DNA of 64,000 nt from positions 62,001-126,000 of the forward strand of contig JAQOXP010000056.1 of assembly GCA_037013685.1 (NCBI GenBank), read 5' to 3'. The notes below the pieces were generated by a model. That model made no database searches, was not told the DNA's origin, and worked only from the letters and a program-made list of their open reading frames with translations. The first letter of the stretch is position 1. Each line of letters starts with the position of its first letter. The DNA comes from Acridotheres tristis (lineage: Eukaryota > Chordata > Aves > Passeriformes > Sturnidae). This document shows positions 1 to 10,567 of this stretch, in pieces. The translations under genes were made by a program, and so were the position numbers.

Positions 1-950
1 AATATAAAAATATAAAAATATAAAAATGTAATCGAGGTTTGGGGGGAAAAAATGAAATTTTCGAAAAAAAATAAGGAGTTTGGGAAAAAAAATGGGAAAA
101 AACGGGGAAAAAATGGGGTGTTTTTGGGGTGAAGTTTTGGGATTTTTGGGGTGTGTTTTTGGGATTTTTTGGGGTGGATTTTCGGGATTCTGGGGTTGTA
201 TTTTTGGGGCATTTTAGGGTATTTGTGGGGCATTTTTGGGGTGAATTTTCGGGATGTTTTTGGGGTGTTTTTGGGGCATTTTTTGGGCATTTTTGGGGCA
301 TTTTGGGGGCATTTTTGGGGTATTTTTGGGGTGAATTTTTGGGGCATTTTTGGGGCAGATTTTGGGGCATTTTTGGGGCTTTTTTGGGGCATTTTTGGGG
401 TGTTTTTGGGCAGATTTTTGGGGCATTTTTGGGGTGTTTAGGGGTGACTTTTCGGGGCAGATTTTGGGATGTTTTGGGGCGTTTTTGGGCTGTATTTTTG
501 GGGCAGATTTTGGGGTATTTTTGGGGTGTTTAGGGATGAATTTTTGGGGCATTTTTGGGGTGAATTTTCGGGATGTTTTTGGGGTGGTTTTGGGGAGTTT
601 TTGGGGCATTTTTGGGGCAGATTTTGGGGCATTTTTGGGGCATTTTTGTGGCGTTTTTGGGGTGAATTTTTGGGGTGTTTTGGGGTATTTTGGGGTGTTT
701 TGGGGTGAATTTTTGGGGTGTTTTTGGGGTATTTTTAGGGCATTTTTGGGGTGTTTAGGGGTGAATTTTCGGGGCATTTTCGGGTGAATTTTTGGGGTGT
801 TTTGGGGTGTTTTTGGGGTATTTTTAGGGCATTTTTGGGGTGTTTAGGGGTGAATTTTCAGGGCATTTTTGGGGTGTTTTGGGGTAAATTTTTGGGGTGT
901 TTTGGGGTGTTTTTGGGGCATTTTTGGGGTGTTTCGGGGCGTTTTTGGGG
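1..950. repeat. G/T-rich minisatellite, PPP1R12C intron 7
   Basis: The first 120 bases are A/T-rich. From about 126 the plus strand is a degenerate 10-12 bp array built on GGGGCATTTTT, GGGGTGTTTTT and GGGGTGAATTTT. It forms the start of the intron that follows PPP1R12C exon 7 (minus-strand gene). No exon, RNA gene or mobile element is visible. Long reading frames here are low-complexity artefacts. Confidence 0.8.
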
Positions 951-955
951 CTCAC

Positions 956-3900
956 CGGCGGCTCCTGCCCCCCCCCGGCGCTGGGGGGGCTCCCTCGGGC
1001 TCCGGGGCCGGGGGTGGGGGAGGGGCCCCCGGGTCCTTCTGGCTGCGGAGCTGGGGGGGGGAGGGGGAGGGGGAGGGGCCGTCAGGACCCCCCAGGAACC
1101 CACCGGGGACCCCCGGAGTGGGGGGAGGGGTCCCTGGGGGGGGGGGAAATTTGGGGGTTTTTGGGTGAATTTTGGGGGAATTTTGTGGTTTTTGGGTGAA
1201 TTTTTGTGATTTTTGGGTGAATTTCGTGATTTTTGGGTGAATTTTGTGTTTTTTTGAGAGAATTTCGTGATTTTGGGGCTGAATTCTGTGGTTTTTGTGT
1301 GGATTTTGGTTTTTTTCGGTGAATTTTGCGTTTTTTGTGTGAATTTTCCATTTTTGGGGTGAATTTCTGTGTTTTTTGTGTGAATTTTCCATTTTTTGTG
1401 TGAATTTCTGATTTTTGGGGCAGATTTTGGGGGTTTTTTTGTGTGATTTTTCCATTTTTTGTGTGAATTTTCTGTTTTCTGTGTGAATTTTCCATTTTTG
1501 GGGTGAATATCTGTGTTTTTTGGGCGGATTTCGGGGTTTTTGGGTAGAATTTCAGTATTTTTTGTGTGAATTTTGTGGTTTTTGTGTGATTTTTGTAATT
1601 TTTGTGTGGATTTCTGCGTTTTTGGGGCGGATTTTGGGCGTTTTTTGTGTAAATTTTCCATTTTTTGTGTGGATTTCTGTGTTTTTTGTGTAAATTTTCC
1701 ATTTTTTGTGTGAATTTCTGATTTTTGGGGCGGATTTTGGAGTTTTTTTGTGTAAATTTTCCATTTTTTGTGTGAATTTCTGTATTTTTGGGGCGGGTTT
1801 TGGGGTTTTTTTGGGTCTCACGTGGTTCTGGCGTCGCTGCAGCTCCTCCAGCAGGGGCAGAGTCTCCTCGTCTGCCAAATCACAGGGCAGCTGCCCCTGG
1901 GCCAGGAACACCAAAAACACACCTGAGAACCCCCAAAATCACCTGAGAACCCCCAAAATCACCTGAGAACCCCCAAAATCACCCCAAAAAACCCCAAAAT
2001 CACCAAAAATCACCCCAAAAACCCCCAAAATCACCCCAAAAAACCCCAAAGTCACCAAAAACCACCCCCAAAAACACAAAAAAACACCTGAGAACCCCAA
2101 AATCACCCCAAAAACCCCAAAAATCACCAAAAATCACCCGAAAAAAACCCAAAAACCCCAAAATCACCCCAAAAACTCCAAAAATCCCAAAAATCACCCG
2201 AAAAAAAACCCAAAATCACACCAAAAACCCCAAAATCACCAAAAACCACCCCCAAAAACACAAAAAAACACCTGAGAACCCCCAAAATCACCCCAAAAAC
2301 CCCAAAAATCACCCCAAAAACCCTAAAAAAACCCCTGAGAACCTCCAGAAACGCCAAAAAACTCCCCAAAAACCCCAAAAATCACCCCAAAACCCCCAAA
2401 AATCACCCCAAAACCCCCAAAAACACCCCAAAATCACCAAAAACCGCCCCCAACCCCCCCCAAAACCTCCCCCCAATTCCTTTTCAAAAAAAAAAAAAAA
2501 TCCTTCAAAAAATCATCAAAAAAAAATTCAAAATCAATTTTAAAAAATCCCCAAAAATCTCAAATTCTCAAAAAAACCCCAAATCCCACCAGAATAAAAA
2601 ATAATCCTTCAAAAATCACAAAAAAATGATAAAAAATCACCCAAAAATTCAAAATAAATGGAAAAAATCGCGAAAAAAAATCGCGAAAAATCGAAAAAAA
2701 ATCGTAAAAAATCCCAAAAAATCATAAAAAATCCCCCAAAATCCCAAAAACCCTAAAAAACCCCAAATCCCACCGGAATAAAAAATAATCCTGAAAATAA
2801 TCTGAAAAAATCACCAAAAAATTCAAAATAAATGGAAAAAAATCGGGAAAAATCGAAAAAAAATCGTAAAAAATCCCAAAAAATCCCAAATTCTCAAAAA
2901 AACCCAAATCCCATCAGAATAAAAAATAATTCGAAAAAAAAATCGCACAAAAAATTCAAAATAAATGGAAAAAAAAAGGAAAAAAAAATGGCGAAAAATC
3001 GAAAAAAAATCGTAAAAAATCCAAATAAAATCGAAAAAAATCCCAAAAAAAGCCAGAAAAAATCGGGAAAAAATTCCTAAAATTCCCAAAATTCCCAAAT
3101 TTCGGTTACCACGTTGTTCTGGGGGCTCATGTCACACAGGTGCTCGGCCAGGAGCCTGCAGGCCTCCTGCACCCCCCTAAAAAACCCAAAAAAATCCCAA
3201 AAAAATCCCAAAAAATCCAAAAAAATCCCCAAAAAATCCCAAAAAATCCAAAAAAACCCCCAAAACCCCAAAAAACCCCAAATCCCACCAGAATAAAAAA
3301 TAATCCTTCAAAAACCACAAAAAAATGATAAAAAATCACCCAAAAATTCAAAATAAACAGAAAAAAATCGCGAAAAAAAATCGCGAAAAATCGAAAAAAA
3401 ATCGTAAAAAATCGAAAAAAAATCGAAAAAAAACCCCAAAAATTCCCAAAAAATTCCCAAAATTCCCCAAATTCCCAAATTTCGGTTACCACGTTGTTCT
3501 GGGGGCTCATGTCACACAGGTGCTCGGCCAGGAGCCTGCAGGCCTCCTGCACCCCCCTAAAAAACCCAAAAAATCCCAAAAAAATCCCCAAAAAATCCAA
3601 AAAAATCTCAAAAAATCTCAAAACCCCCAAAATCCCCAAGATAATAAAAATCCTTTAACAAATGTCCAAAAAATGCTAAAAAATCAGAAAAAAATCAAAA
3701 TAAATGTTAAAAAATCGCGAAAAAAAATGGCGAAAAATCGAAAAAAAAATCGTAAAAAATCCAAATAAAAAGCTAAAAAAAATCGGAAAAAAATCCCAAA
3801 ATTCCCCAAAAATCCCAAATTTCGGTTACCACGTTGTTCTGGGGGCTCATGTCACACAGGTGCTCGGCCAGGAGCCTGCAGGCCTCCTCCACCCCCCAGT

Positions 3901-6900
3901 GCGCGGCTGCGTGCAGCGGCGTCCAACCGTCCTTGTCCCGAACGTCGGGGTCGTACCCGGCGGCCAGCAGGAGCCTGGGGGGGAAAAAAATCAAATTTTT
4001 ATCGAAATTGTCCAAATTCAGCCTAAAATCGTGGAGAGGGGGAGGGTGGGGGTAAAAAAAGTGGGAAAAATAAAGTGAAAAATGCGAAATTTACATTAAA
4101 ATTGCCCAAATTGTAAAAAAATCCCCAAAAAATCCCAAAAAATCCCAAAAAAAATCCCAAAAAACCCCCAAAAAATCACGAAAAAAACCCCAAAAAATCG
4201 TAAAAAATTGTAAAAAAATCGCCAAAAAATCGCCAAAAATCACCAAAAAATCCCAAAAAATCCCCCAAAAAATCCCAAAAAACCCCCAAAAAATCACGAA
4301 AAAAACCCCAAAAAATCACGAAAAAAACCCCAAAAAATCGTAAAAAATTGTAAAAAAATCCCCAAAAAATCGCCAAAAAATCGCCAAAAAATCCCCCAAA
4401 AAATCCCAAAAAACCCCCAAAAAATCACGAAAAAAACCCAAAAAACCACGAAAAAAACCCAAAAAAATCGTAAAAAATTGTAAAAGAATCCCCAAGAAAT
4501 CGCCAAAAAATCGCCAAAAAATCCCAAAAAATCCCCCAAAAAATCCAAAAAACCCCCAAAAAACCATGAAAAAAAACCCAAAAAACCACGAAAAAATTGT
4601 AAAAAAATCCCCAAAAAATCGCCAAAAAATCGCCAAAAAATCCCAAAAAATCCCCCAAAAAATCCCAAAAAAACCCCAAAAAACCACGAAAAAATTGTAA
4701 AAAAATCCCCAAGAAATCGCCAAAAAATCGCCAAAAAATCCCCCAAAAAATCCCAAAAAAACCCCAAAAAACCACGAAAAAATTGTAAAAAAATCCCCCA
4801 AAAATCCCCCAAAAATCCCCCAAAACAATCCCCAGTGCCGCTCTCACCTCATGACCTCGATGTATCCCTTGGCGGCCGCCACGTGCAGGGCGCTGGCGCC
4901 CGTGGCCGGGTGGGGCCGGTCCCGGAGCTGCCCCGAGTCCAACCAGAGCCGCGAGTCCCGCAGCATCACCTGCTCCTCCGCACCTTTGGCCGCCGTGACA
5001 TCCACACCTGGGCACAGGTAACACACCTGGATACACCTGGGTACACCTGGGACACACCTGAGATACACCTGGATACACCTGGGTACACCTGACACTACAG
5101 AGCTGTGAGTCCCGCAGCATCACCTGCTCCTCCGCACCTTTGGCCGCCGTGACATCCACACCTGGGCACAGGTAACACACCTGGATACACCTGGGCACAC
5201 CTGGATACACCTGAGATACACCTGAGAGCACAGAGCCACATGTCCCGGAGCATCACCTGCTCCTCCGCACCTTTGGCCGCCGTGACATCCACACCTGGGC
5301 ACAGGTAACACACCTGAGACACAGGTAACACACCTGGATACACCCGGATACACCTGGGATACACCTGGGATACACCTGAGCTACACGTGGGATACACCTG
5401 AGAGCACAGAGCTGTGAGTCCCGCAGCATCACCTGCTCCTCCGCACCTTTGGCTGCTGTGACATCCACACCTGGGCACAGGTAACACACCTGAGCACACC
5501 TGGATACACCTGGGACACACCTGGGACACACCTGAGCACACCTGGGAACACCTGGATACACCTGAGCACACCTGGGACTCACCTGAGCACACCTGAGACA
5601 AATCTGAGATACACCTGAGCACACCTGGGCACACCTGGCCACGCCCTGAGCACCACTGGCCACACCCTGAGCACACCCTGAGCACACCTGGCTACACCTG
5701 AGCACACCTGGCTACACCTGAGCACACCTGGCCACACCCTGAGCACACCCTGTGCACACCTGGCCACACCTGAGCACACCTGAGCACACCTGAGCACACC
5801 TGGCCACACCCTGAGCACACCCTGTGCACACCTGGGAACACCCTGAGCACACCTGAGCACACCTGGCTACACCTGAGCACACCCTGTGCACACCTGGCCA
5901 CACCTGAGCACACCTGAGCACACCTGAGCACACCTGGCCACACCCTGAGCACACCCTGTGCACACCTGGGAACACCCTGAGCACACCTGAGCACACCTGA
6001 GCACACCTGAGCACACCTGGCCACACCTGAGCACACCTGAGCACACCTGGCCACACCCACCCCGTCGCTCCAGCTCCGCCCTCAGCAGCTCCTCCAGGGC
6101 CTCGTCCTCGGCCACCTCCAGGGGCAGCTCCAGGTCACAGGTGACGGCGGCGGCGTCGGCCCCGTGATCCAACAGGTACCTGCGGACAGGTGAGCGCTCA
6201 GGTGAGCTCCCACAGGGACAGGTGAGGGCTCAGGTGAGCTCCCACAGGGACAGGTGAGGGCTCAGGTGAGCTCCCACAGGGACAGGTGAGGGCTCAGGTG
6301 AGCTCCCACAGGGACAGGTGAGGGCTCAGGTGAGCTCCCACAGGGACAGGTGAGCGCTCAGGTGAGCTCCCACAGGGACAGGTGAGAGCTCAGGTGAGCT
6401 CCCACAGGGACAGGTGAGCGCTCAGGTGAGCTCCCACAGGGACAGGTGAGAGCTCAGGTGAGCTCCCACAGGGACAGGTGAGGGCTCAGGTGAGCTCCCA
6501 CAGGGACAGGTGAGGGCTCAGGTGAGCTCCCACAGGGACAGGTGAGGGCTCAGGTGAGCTCCCACAGGGACAGGTGAGAGCTCAGGTGAGCTCCAACAGG
6601 TACCTGCGGACAGGTGAGGGGGATTTGGGGATATTTTGGGTCATTTTGGGCCATTTTGGGATATTTCAGGATATTTTTGGGATATTTTTGGGGTTAATTT
6701 GGGTTTTTTTGGGGATTTTTTTGGGATATTTTAGGATATTTTGGATTATTTTGGGGATATTTTTGGGAATATTTTGGGGATATTTTGGGGATATTTTGGG
6801 GATATTTTGGGGATATTTTGGGGATATTTTGGGGATATTTTTGGGATATTTTGGGGATATTTTTGGGAATATTTTGGGGATATTTTGGGGATATTTTGGG

Positions 6901-9307
6901 GATATTTTGGGGATATTTTTGGGGATGTTTTAGGATTATTTTGGGATATTTTGGGATATTTACTGGGCGATGTTGAGGCAGCCACAGGCAGCAGCCACGT
7001 GCAGGGAGAGTTCAGGATATTCAGGATTATTTTAGGATAATTTAGGATAATTTTAGGATATTTTTGGGATATTTTTGGGATATTTTTGGGGATATTTTCA
7101 GGGTATTTTCAGGATATTTTCAGGATATTTTGGGGATGTTTTAGGATTATTTTGGGATATTTTGGGATATTTACTGGGCGATGTTGAGGCAGCCACAGGC
7201 AGCAGCCACGTGCAGGGATATCTGGGATTATTCAGGATTATTTTAGGATATTTTTGGGATAATTTAGGATAATTTATGATAATTTATGATAATTACTGAG
7301 CAATGTTGAGGCAGCCACAGGCAGCAGCCACGTGCAGGGATAGTTTAGATTATTCAGGATTATTTTAGGATATTTTTGGGATAATTTAGGATAATTTAGG
7401 ATAATTTATGATAATTACTGGGCGATGTTGAGGCAGCCACAGGCAGCAGCCACGTGCAGGGATATCTGGGATTATTCAGGATTATTTTAGGATATTTTTG
7501 GGATAATTAAGGATAATTTATGATAATTTATGATAATTACTGGGCGATGTTGAGGCAGCCACAGGCAGCAGCCACGTGCAGGGATAGTTCAGGATATTCA
7601 GGATTATTTTAGGATAATTTATGATAATTTATGATAATTTATGATAATTACTGGGCGATGTTGAGGCAGCCACAGGCAGCAGCCACGTGCAGGGGGGTCC
7701 AGCCCTCGTTGTCCGCCTGGTTCACGTCGGCGCCGCTTTCAACCAGGAACTGCACAACCTCCATGTTCTCATCAATGCACGCCTGGGGACAGTGGGGACA
7801 TTGGGGACACCCTGGGGACATCCCTGACACCCTGGGGACACCGTGGGGACACCCTGGGGACATCGGGGACACCCCCAGGGACAGCCCTGATCTCCATCAG
7901 GAACTGCACAACCTCCATGTTCTCATCAATGCACGCCTGGGGACAGTGGGGACACATTGGGGACATCGGGGACACCCTGGGGACATCCCTGACACCCTGG
8001 GGACACCCTGGGGACACCCCAAGGGATCCATCAGGAACTGCACAACCTCCATGTTCTCATCAATGCACGCCTGGGGACAGATTGGGGACATTGGGGACAC
8101 CCTGGGGACACCCCTGACACCCTGGGGACACCCTGGGGACATCGGGGACACCCTGGGGACATCCCTGACACCCTGGGGACACCCTGGGGACACCCTGGGG
8201 ACACCCTGGGGACATCCCTGACACCCTGGGGACACCCTGGGGAACATTAGTGACACCCTGGGGACACCAGGACAGAGTTGGGGACATTGGGGACACCCTG
8301 GGGACACCCTGGGGACACCCTGGGGACACCCTGGGGACATCCCTGACACCCTGGGGACACCCTGGGGAACATTAGTGACACCCTGGGGACACCAGGACAG
8401 GGTTGGGGACATTGGGGACACCCGCAGGGACACCTGGATGGGGTTGGGGACCCCCCAACCCCCCCAGGGCCTCATTGGGATCCCCCAAGCCCCGCCCCCT
8501 CCCGGCAGAGCTGTCAATCACAGCAGCCCCACCCAGGCCCCGCCCCTTTTCTCCAGACCACGCCTCTTTAATAGGCCCCGCCCATCTCACGAACGAGGCG
8601 GTTCCTTTAAGAACGACCCCGCCCTTTTATACCAGGCCCCGCCCACCTCAGAACCGCGGCGGCTCCTTTAAGAATGACCACGCCCCTCCCATAAGGCTCC
8701 GCCCACCTCAGAAGCGCGGCGGCGGCTCCTTTAAGGCCCCGCCCTTTGCACCCGGCCCCACCCACACAAACGCGGCGGCTCCTTTAAGTAAAGCCCCGCC
8801 CCTTTCTCCAGGCCCCGCCCACCTCAGAACGGCGGCGTTTCCTTTAGTTCAAGCCCCGCCCCTTTGCCCCTCAAGCCCCGCCCACCTCAGACCGGCGGCG
8901 TTTCCTTTAGGTCAAGCCCCGCCCCTTACTCCAGGCCCCGCCCACCTCAGACCGGCGGCGTTTCCTTTAGTTCAAGCCCCGCCCCTTACTCCAGCCCCCG
9001 CCCACCTCAGACCGGCGGCGTTTCCTTTAGGAAAGGCCCCGCCCCTTTCCCCCCTCAAGCCCCGCCCACCTGGTGCAGGGCGCTGATCCCGTCCGCGTTG
9101 GCCCCGCCCAGCAGCGCGCGCCCCCCCCCTTCGGGCGCCATCACCATGGCGCGCGCCTCGGCCAGCTCGGCGCCTGCGCACACGGCGCGGAACTCGGCCT
9201 GCCGCTCGAATCGAACCCGGCTCGGGCCCGGCCGAGCTTCGGGCGCGGCCGGAGCCGCCGCCGCCGCCTCCTCCCAGCGCCTCAGCTGCTCCCGGCGCCG
9301 CTCCCGA

Positions 9308-9338
<31 letters not shown>

Positions 9339-9393
9339 TCGCCGCTGCCGCGGGAGCGGGGCGGGGCCGGAAGCGCGGGGGCGTGGTCGCCAT
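956..9393 (-). CDS. PPP1R12C: PPP1R12C, myosin phosphatase targeting subunit, N-terminal part
   Basis: Regulatory/targeting subunit of protein phosphatase 1 (MYPT family; also called MBS85), expected on myosin and actin structures. Coding exons on the minus strand: 9070-9393, 7652-7782, 6061-6179, 4848-5007, 3830-3974, 1822-1896, 956-1050. All junctions are GT-AG and the phases chain without error, giving about 350 residues before the window ends. Visible parts are an Ala-rich N-terminus with RERRREQLRRW, the PP1-docking motif RVRF (RVxF type), then ankyrin repeats containing NADGISALHQ, ACIDENMEVVQFLVES, GWTPLHVAAACG, ALHVAAAKGYIEVMR and GWTPLHAAAHWG. GQLPCDLADEE and LEELQRRQNH follow, then a Pro-rich exon starting LRSQKDPG. 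NADGISALHQACIDEN and LRxQK favour the 12C paralogue over 12A or 12B. The start at 9393 has a good Kozak context (ACCATGG). The C-terminal half lies outside the window. Several exon borders are duplicated in the flanking repeats. Confidence 0.95.
1140..1815. repeat. TTTTTGTGTGAATTTT array, PPP1R12C intron 6
   Basis: T/G-rich array (plus strand) of 20-30 bp units that alternate TTTTTGTGTGAATTTTCC and TTTTTGGGGTGAATTTCTG types. It fills the intron between exons 6 and 7. No other feature is seen. Confidence 0.8.
1925..3100. repeat. C/A-rich arrays, PPP1R12C intron 5
   Basis: 1925-2470 is a CCCCAAAATCACC array. From about 2480 it becomes A-rich, with AAAAAATCGCGAAAAA and AAAAAATCGTAAAAAATCC words. 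A longer block containing CCCACCAGAATAAAAAATAA recurs near 2590, 2770, 2910 and 3285, so a larger period is laid over the short one. Confidence 0.75.
3101..3829 (-). repeat. Two extra copies of the PPP1R12C exon 5 donor edge
   Basis: A stretch of about 68 bp from the 3' end of exon 5, coding EACRLLAEHLCDMSPQNNV and followed by the donor GTAACC, occurs three times. The true exon edge is at 3830 and the extra edges are at 3110 and 3490, with A-rich intron sequence between them (periods 380 and 340 bp). The extra copies keep the donor but have no acceptor of their own, so each is an exon fragment rather than a full exon. Confidence 0.9.
3975..4847. repeat. C/A-rich array, PPP1R12C intron 4
   Basis: Tandem array of CCCCAAAAAA and AAAAAATCGCCAAAAAATC words. 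Blocks of roughly 110 bp that include AACCACGAAAAAATTGTAAA recur, indicating a higher-order unit. No exon is seen between 3974 and 4848. Confidence 0.75.
5008..5490 (-). repeat. Three extra copies of the PPP1R12C exon 4 acceptor edge
   Basis: The first 60 bp or so of exon 4 (GVDVTAAKGAEEQVMLRDS) plus the preceding acceptor ending CCCAG are repeated. The true edge is at 5007 and the extra edges are at 5161, 5294 and 5470. Each copy runs into a CACACCTGG-type array where the rest of the exon should be. Copies have drifted slightly, for example RDSR to RDSQ. Confidence 0.9.
5030..6060. repeat. CACACCTGAGCACACCTGG array, dense CACCTG E-boxes
   Basis: About 1 kb of PPP1R12C intron 3 consists of 9-10 bp units CACACCTGG, CACACCTGAG and CACACCCTGAG. 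Each CACCTG is an E-box of the ZEB/Snail/E-protein type and also reads CAGGTG on the other strand. Whether any is bound is unknown. Confidence 0.85.
6180..6610. repeat. 32-bp array with paired CAGGTGAG words, PPP1R12C intron 2
   Basis: About 13 nearly identical 32-bp units. Each holds GACAGGTGAG and CTCAGGTGAGCTCC. The array ends near 6592-6615 with a second copy of the exon 3 acceptor edge (AACAGGTACCTGCGGACAGG on plus). The true edge is at 6179. Confidence 0.9.
6611..6958. repeat. GGATATTTTGG array, PPP1R12C intron 2
   Basis: Tandem 11-bp units GGGGATATTTT with GGGATATTTTT variants. No gene signal. The same type of array occurs at 26090-26810 near TNNT1. Confidence 0.85.
6959..7651 (-). 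repeat. Five extra copies of the PPP1R12C exon 2 donor edge
   Basis: About 45 bp from the end of exon 2 (residues HVAAACGCLNIAQ) plus the donor GTAAT/GTAAA recurs with edges at 6964, 7175, 7296, 7419 and 7541. The true edge is at 7652. Spacers are ATTTAGGATAATTT-type repeat. One copy (7296) carries two substitutions in the coding part. All keep a GT donor. Confidence 0.92.
7783..8460. repeat. CCTGGGGACAC array with two extra exon 2 acceptor edges
   Basis: 11-bp units ACCCTGGGGAC and ACATCCCTGAC fill PPP1R12C intron 1 next to exon 2. Two extra copies of the first 38 bp or so of exon 2 with its acceptor have edges at 7936 and 8070 (true edge 7782). Exon 2 therefore has duplicated edges on both sides. 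Confidence 0.9.
8480..9065. repeat. GC-box minisatellite (CCCCGCCC), PPP1R12C intron 1
   Basis: About nine 55-65 bp units, each with CCCCGCCC(C/T)TT and CCCCGCCCACCTCAGA followed by GCGGCGT/CTTCCTTTA. Each unit carries two Sp1/KLF-type GC boxes, directly downstream of the PPP1R12C first exon. This could be promoter-proximal regulatory DNA or only an expanded repeat. Confidence 0.8.
9308..9340 (-). repeat. GCC trinucleotide repeat coding poly-alanine
   Basis: A run of about ten GCC triplets inside PPP1R12C exon 1 codes the alanine stretch before RERRREQ. Human PPP1R12C also has an alanine run here, but length is likely to vary. Confidence 0.9.
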
Positions 9394-9485
9394 GGTAACG
9401 GCGCGGGGAGCGCCGCGCGGGGGGCGACGGGAAAGCGGAAGTGAGCGGAAGTGAGCGGAAGTGAGCGGAAGGCGGAAGTGAGCGC
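9394..9485 (-). promoter_or_regulatory. PPP1R12C promoter with tandem ETS motifs
   Basis: 9434-9482 contains five closely spaced GCGGAAG/GGAAGTG words, the core of ETS-family sites (GABPA/ELK type), in a CpG-rich stretch just upstream of the PPP1R12C start codon. The start site cannot be placed exactly. The region overlaps the predicted end of the TNNT1 transcript. Confidence 0.7.
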
Positions 9486-9503
9486 GGTGCGATGCGGTGG
9501 TTT

Positions 9504-9509
9504 TTTATT
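9504..9509 (-). terminator. TNNT1 poly(A) signal AATAAA
   Basis: TTTATT on plus reads AATAAA on minus, 26 bp past the TNNT1 stop codon. Cleavage would fall near 9480-9495, inside the PPP1R12C promoter. Confidence 0.85.
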
Positions 9510-9534
9510 GGGTGTGACGTCAGAGGGGGCGGGG

Positions 9535-10536
9535 TCACTTCCAGCGCCCGCCCACGCGGCCCTTGGTGACCTTCTTGCTGTGGGGGAGGGGCGGTGGGGG
9601 AGGGGGGGGGGTCAGCGGGACCCTCCCCGAAATAAAACGAGAGACACAAAAAAAACCCCGAAATGCGCAAAAAAAGCGCAAAAATTCCCCCCGAAAACGC
9701 AAAAATCCACCCCAAAAAGCACAAAATTCGCACGAAAAACCCCAAAATCCGCATTAAAATACCCAACATCCACCTAAAAAACCCAAAATCCTCCCAAAAT
9801 TCCCACAAAAGACACAAAATCCCCCAAAATCCACCCCAAACCCCCCAAAATTCGCATTAAAAATCCCCAAATCCGCCCCAAAACCCCAAATTCCGCCCCA
9901 AAAAGTCCCAAATACGCCCCAAAACCACAAAAAACTCCCCAAATCCCCACAAAATCCTCAAAATCTCCACAAAAACCCCCAAATCCACCCCAAAAAACCC
10001 AAAATTCACCCCAAAAACCCCAAAATCCACATTAAAAAACCAAAAAACCCCCCAAATCCCCAGAAAAAAACCAAAATCCACCCTAAATCCACCCTAAAAA
10101 CCACAAAAAAACCCCAAAATCCACATTAAAAAGCCCAAAATCCACCCAAAATATCCCCAAAACCCCAAAATCCCCAAAATCTCCACAAAAAAACCAAAAA
10201 TGTCAAAAAAACCCCCCAAATCCACCCCAAAAAACCCCAAAATCCCAACAAAAAACACAAAAAAACCCCAAATCATCCCCAAAAAACCCAAAAATCCACA
10301 TTAAAAAACCCAAAAAAACCCCAAAATCCCCCCCAGGAAAACACCCCAAACCCCCAAAAAAAACCCCAAATTTCCCAAAATCCCCCAAATTTACCCCAAA
10401 TTTACAATTTCTGGGCGTGGCTGATCCGGTTGTACAGGACGTTGATCTGGGGGTGGGGGAGGGGCGGGGTCAGACCCCCCAAATTTGGGGACCCCTCCCC
10501 CCCCCCCCATAAAAAGGGGCGGGGGGAGGGGTCCCC

Positions 10537-10567
<31 letters not shown>

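Noticed and set aside
126..950. Telomere-like TTAGGG words
   Set aside because: GTTTAGGGGTG and TTTAGGGC occur, but no run of TTAGGG. Ordinary G/T minisatellite.
3110..3556. Extra full ankyrin exons in PPP1R12C
   Set aside because: The copies contain only the last 68 bp of exon 5 and lack an acceptor, so they are edge fragments and not additional exons.
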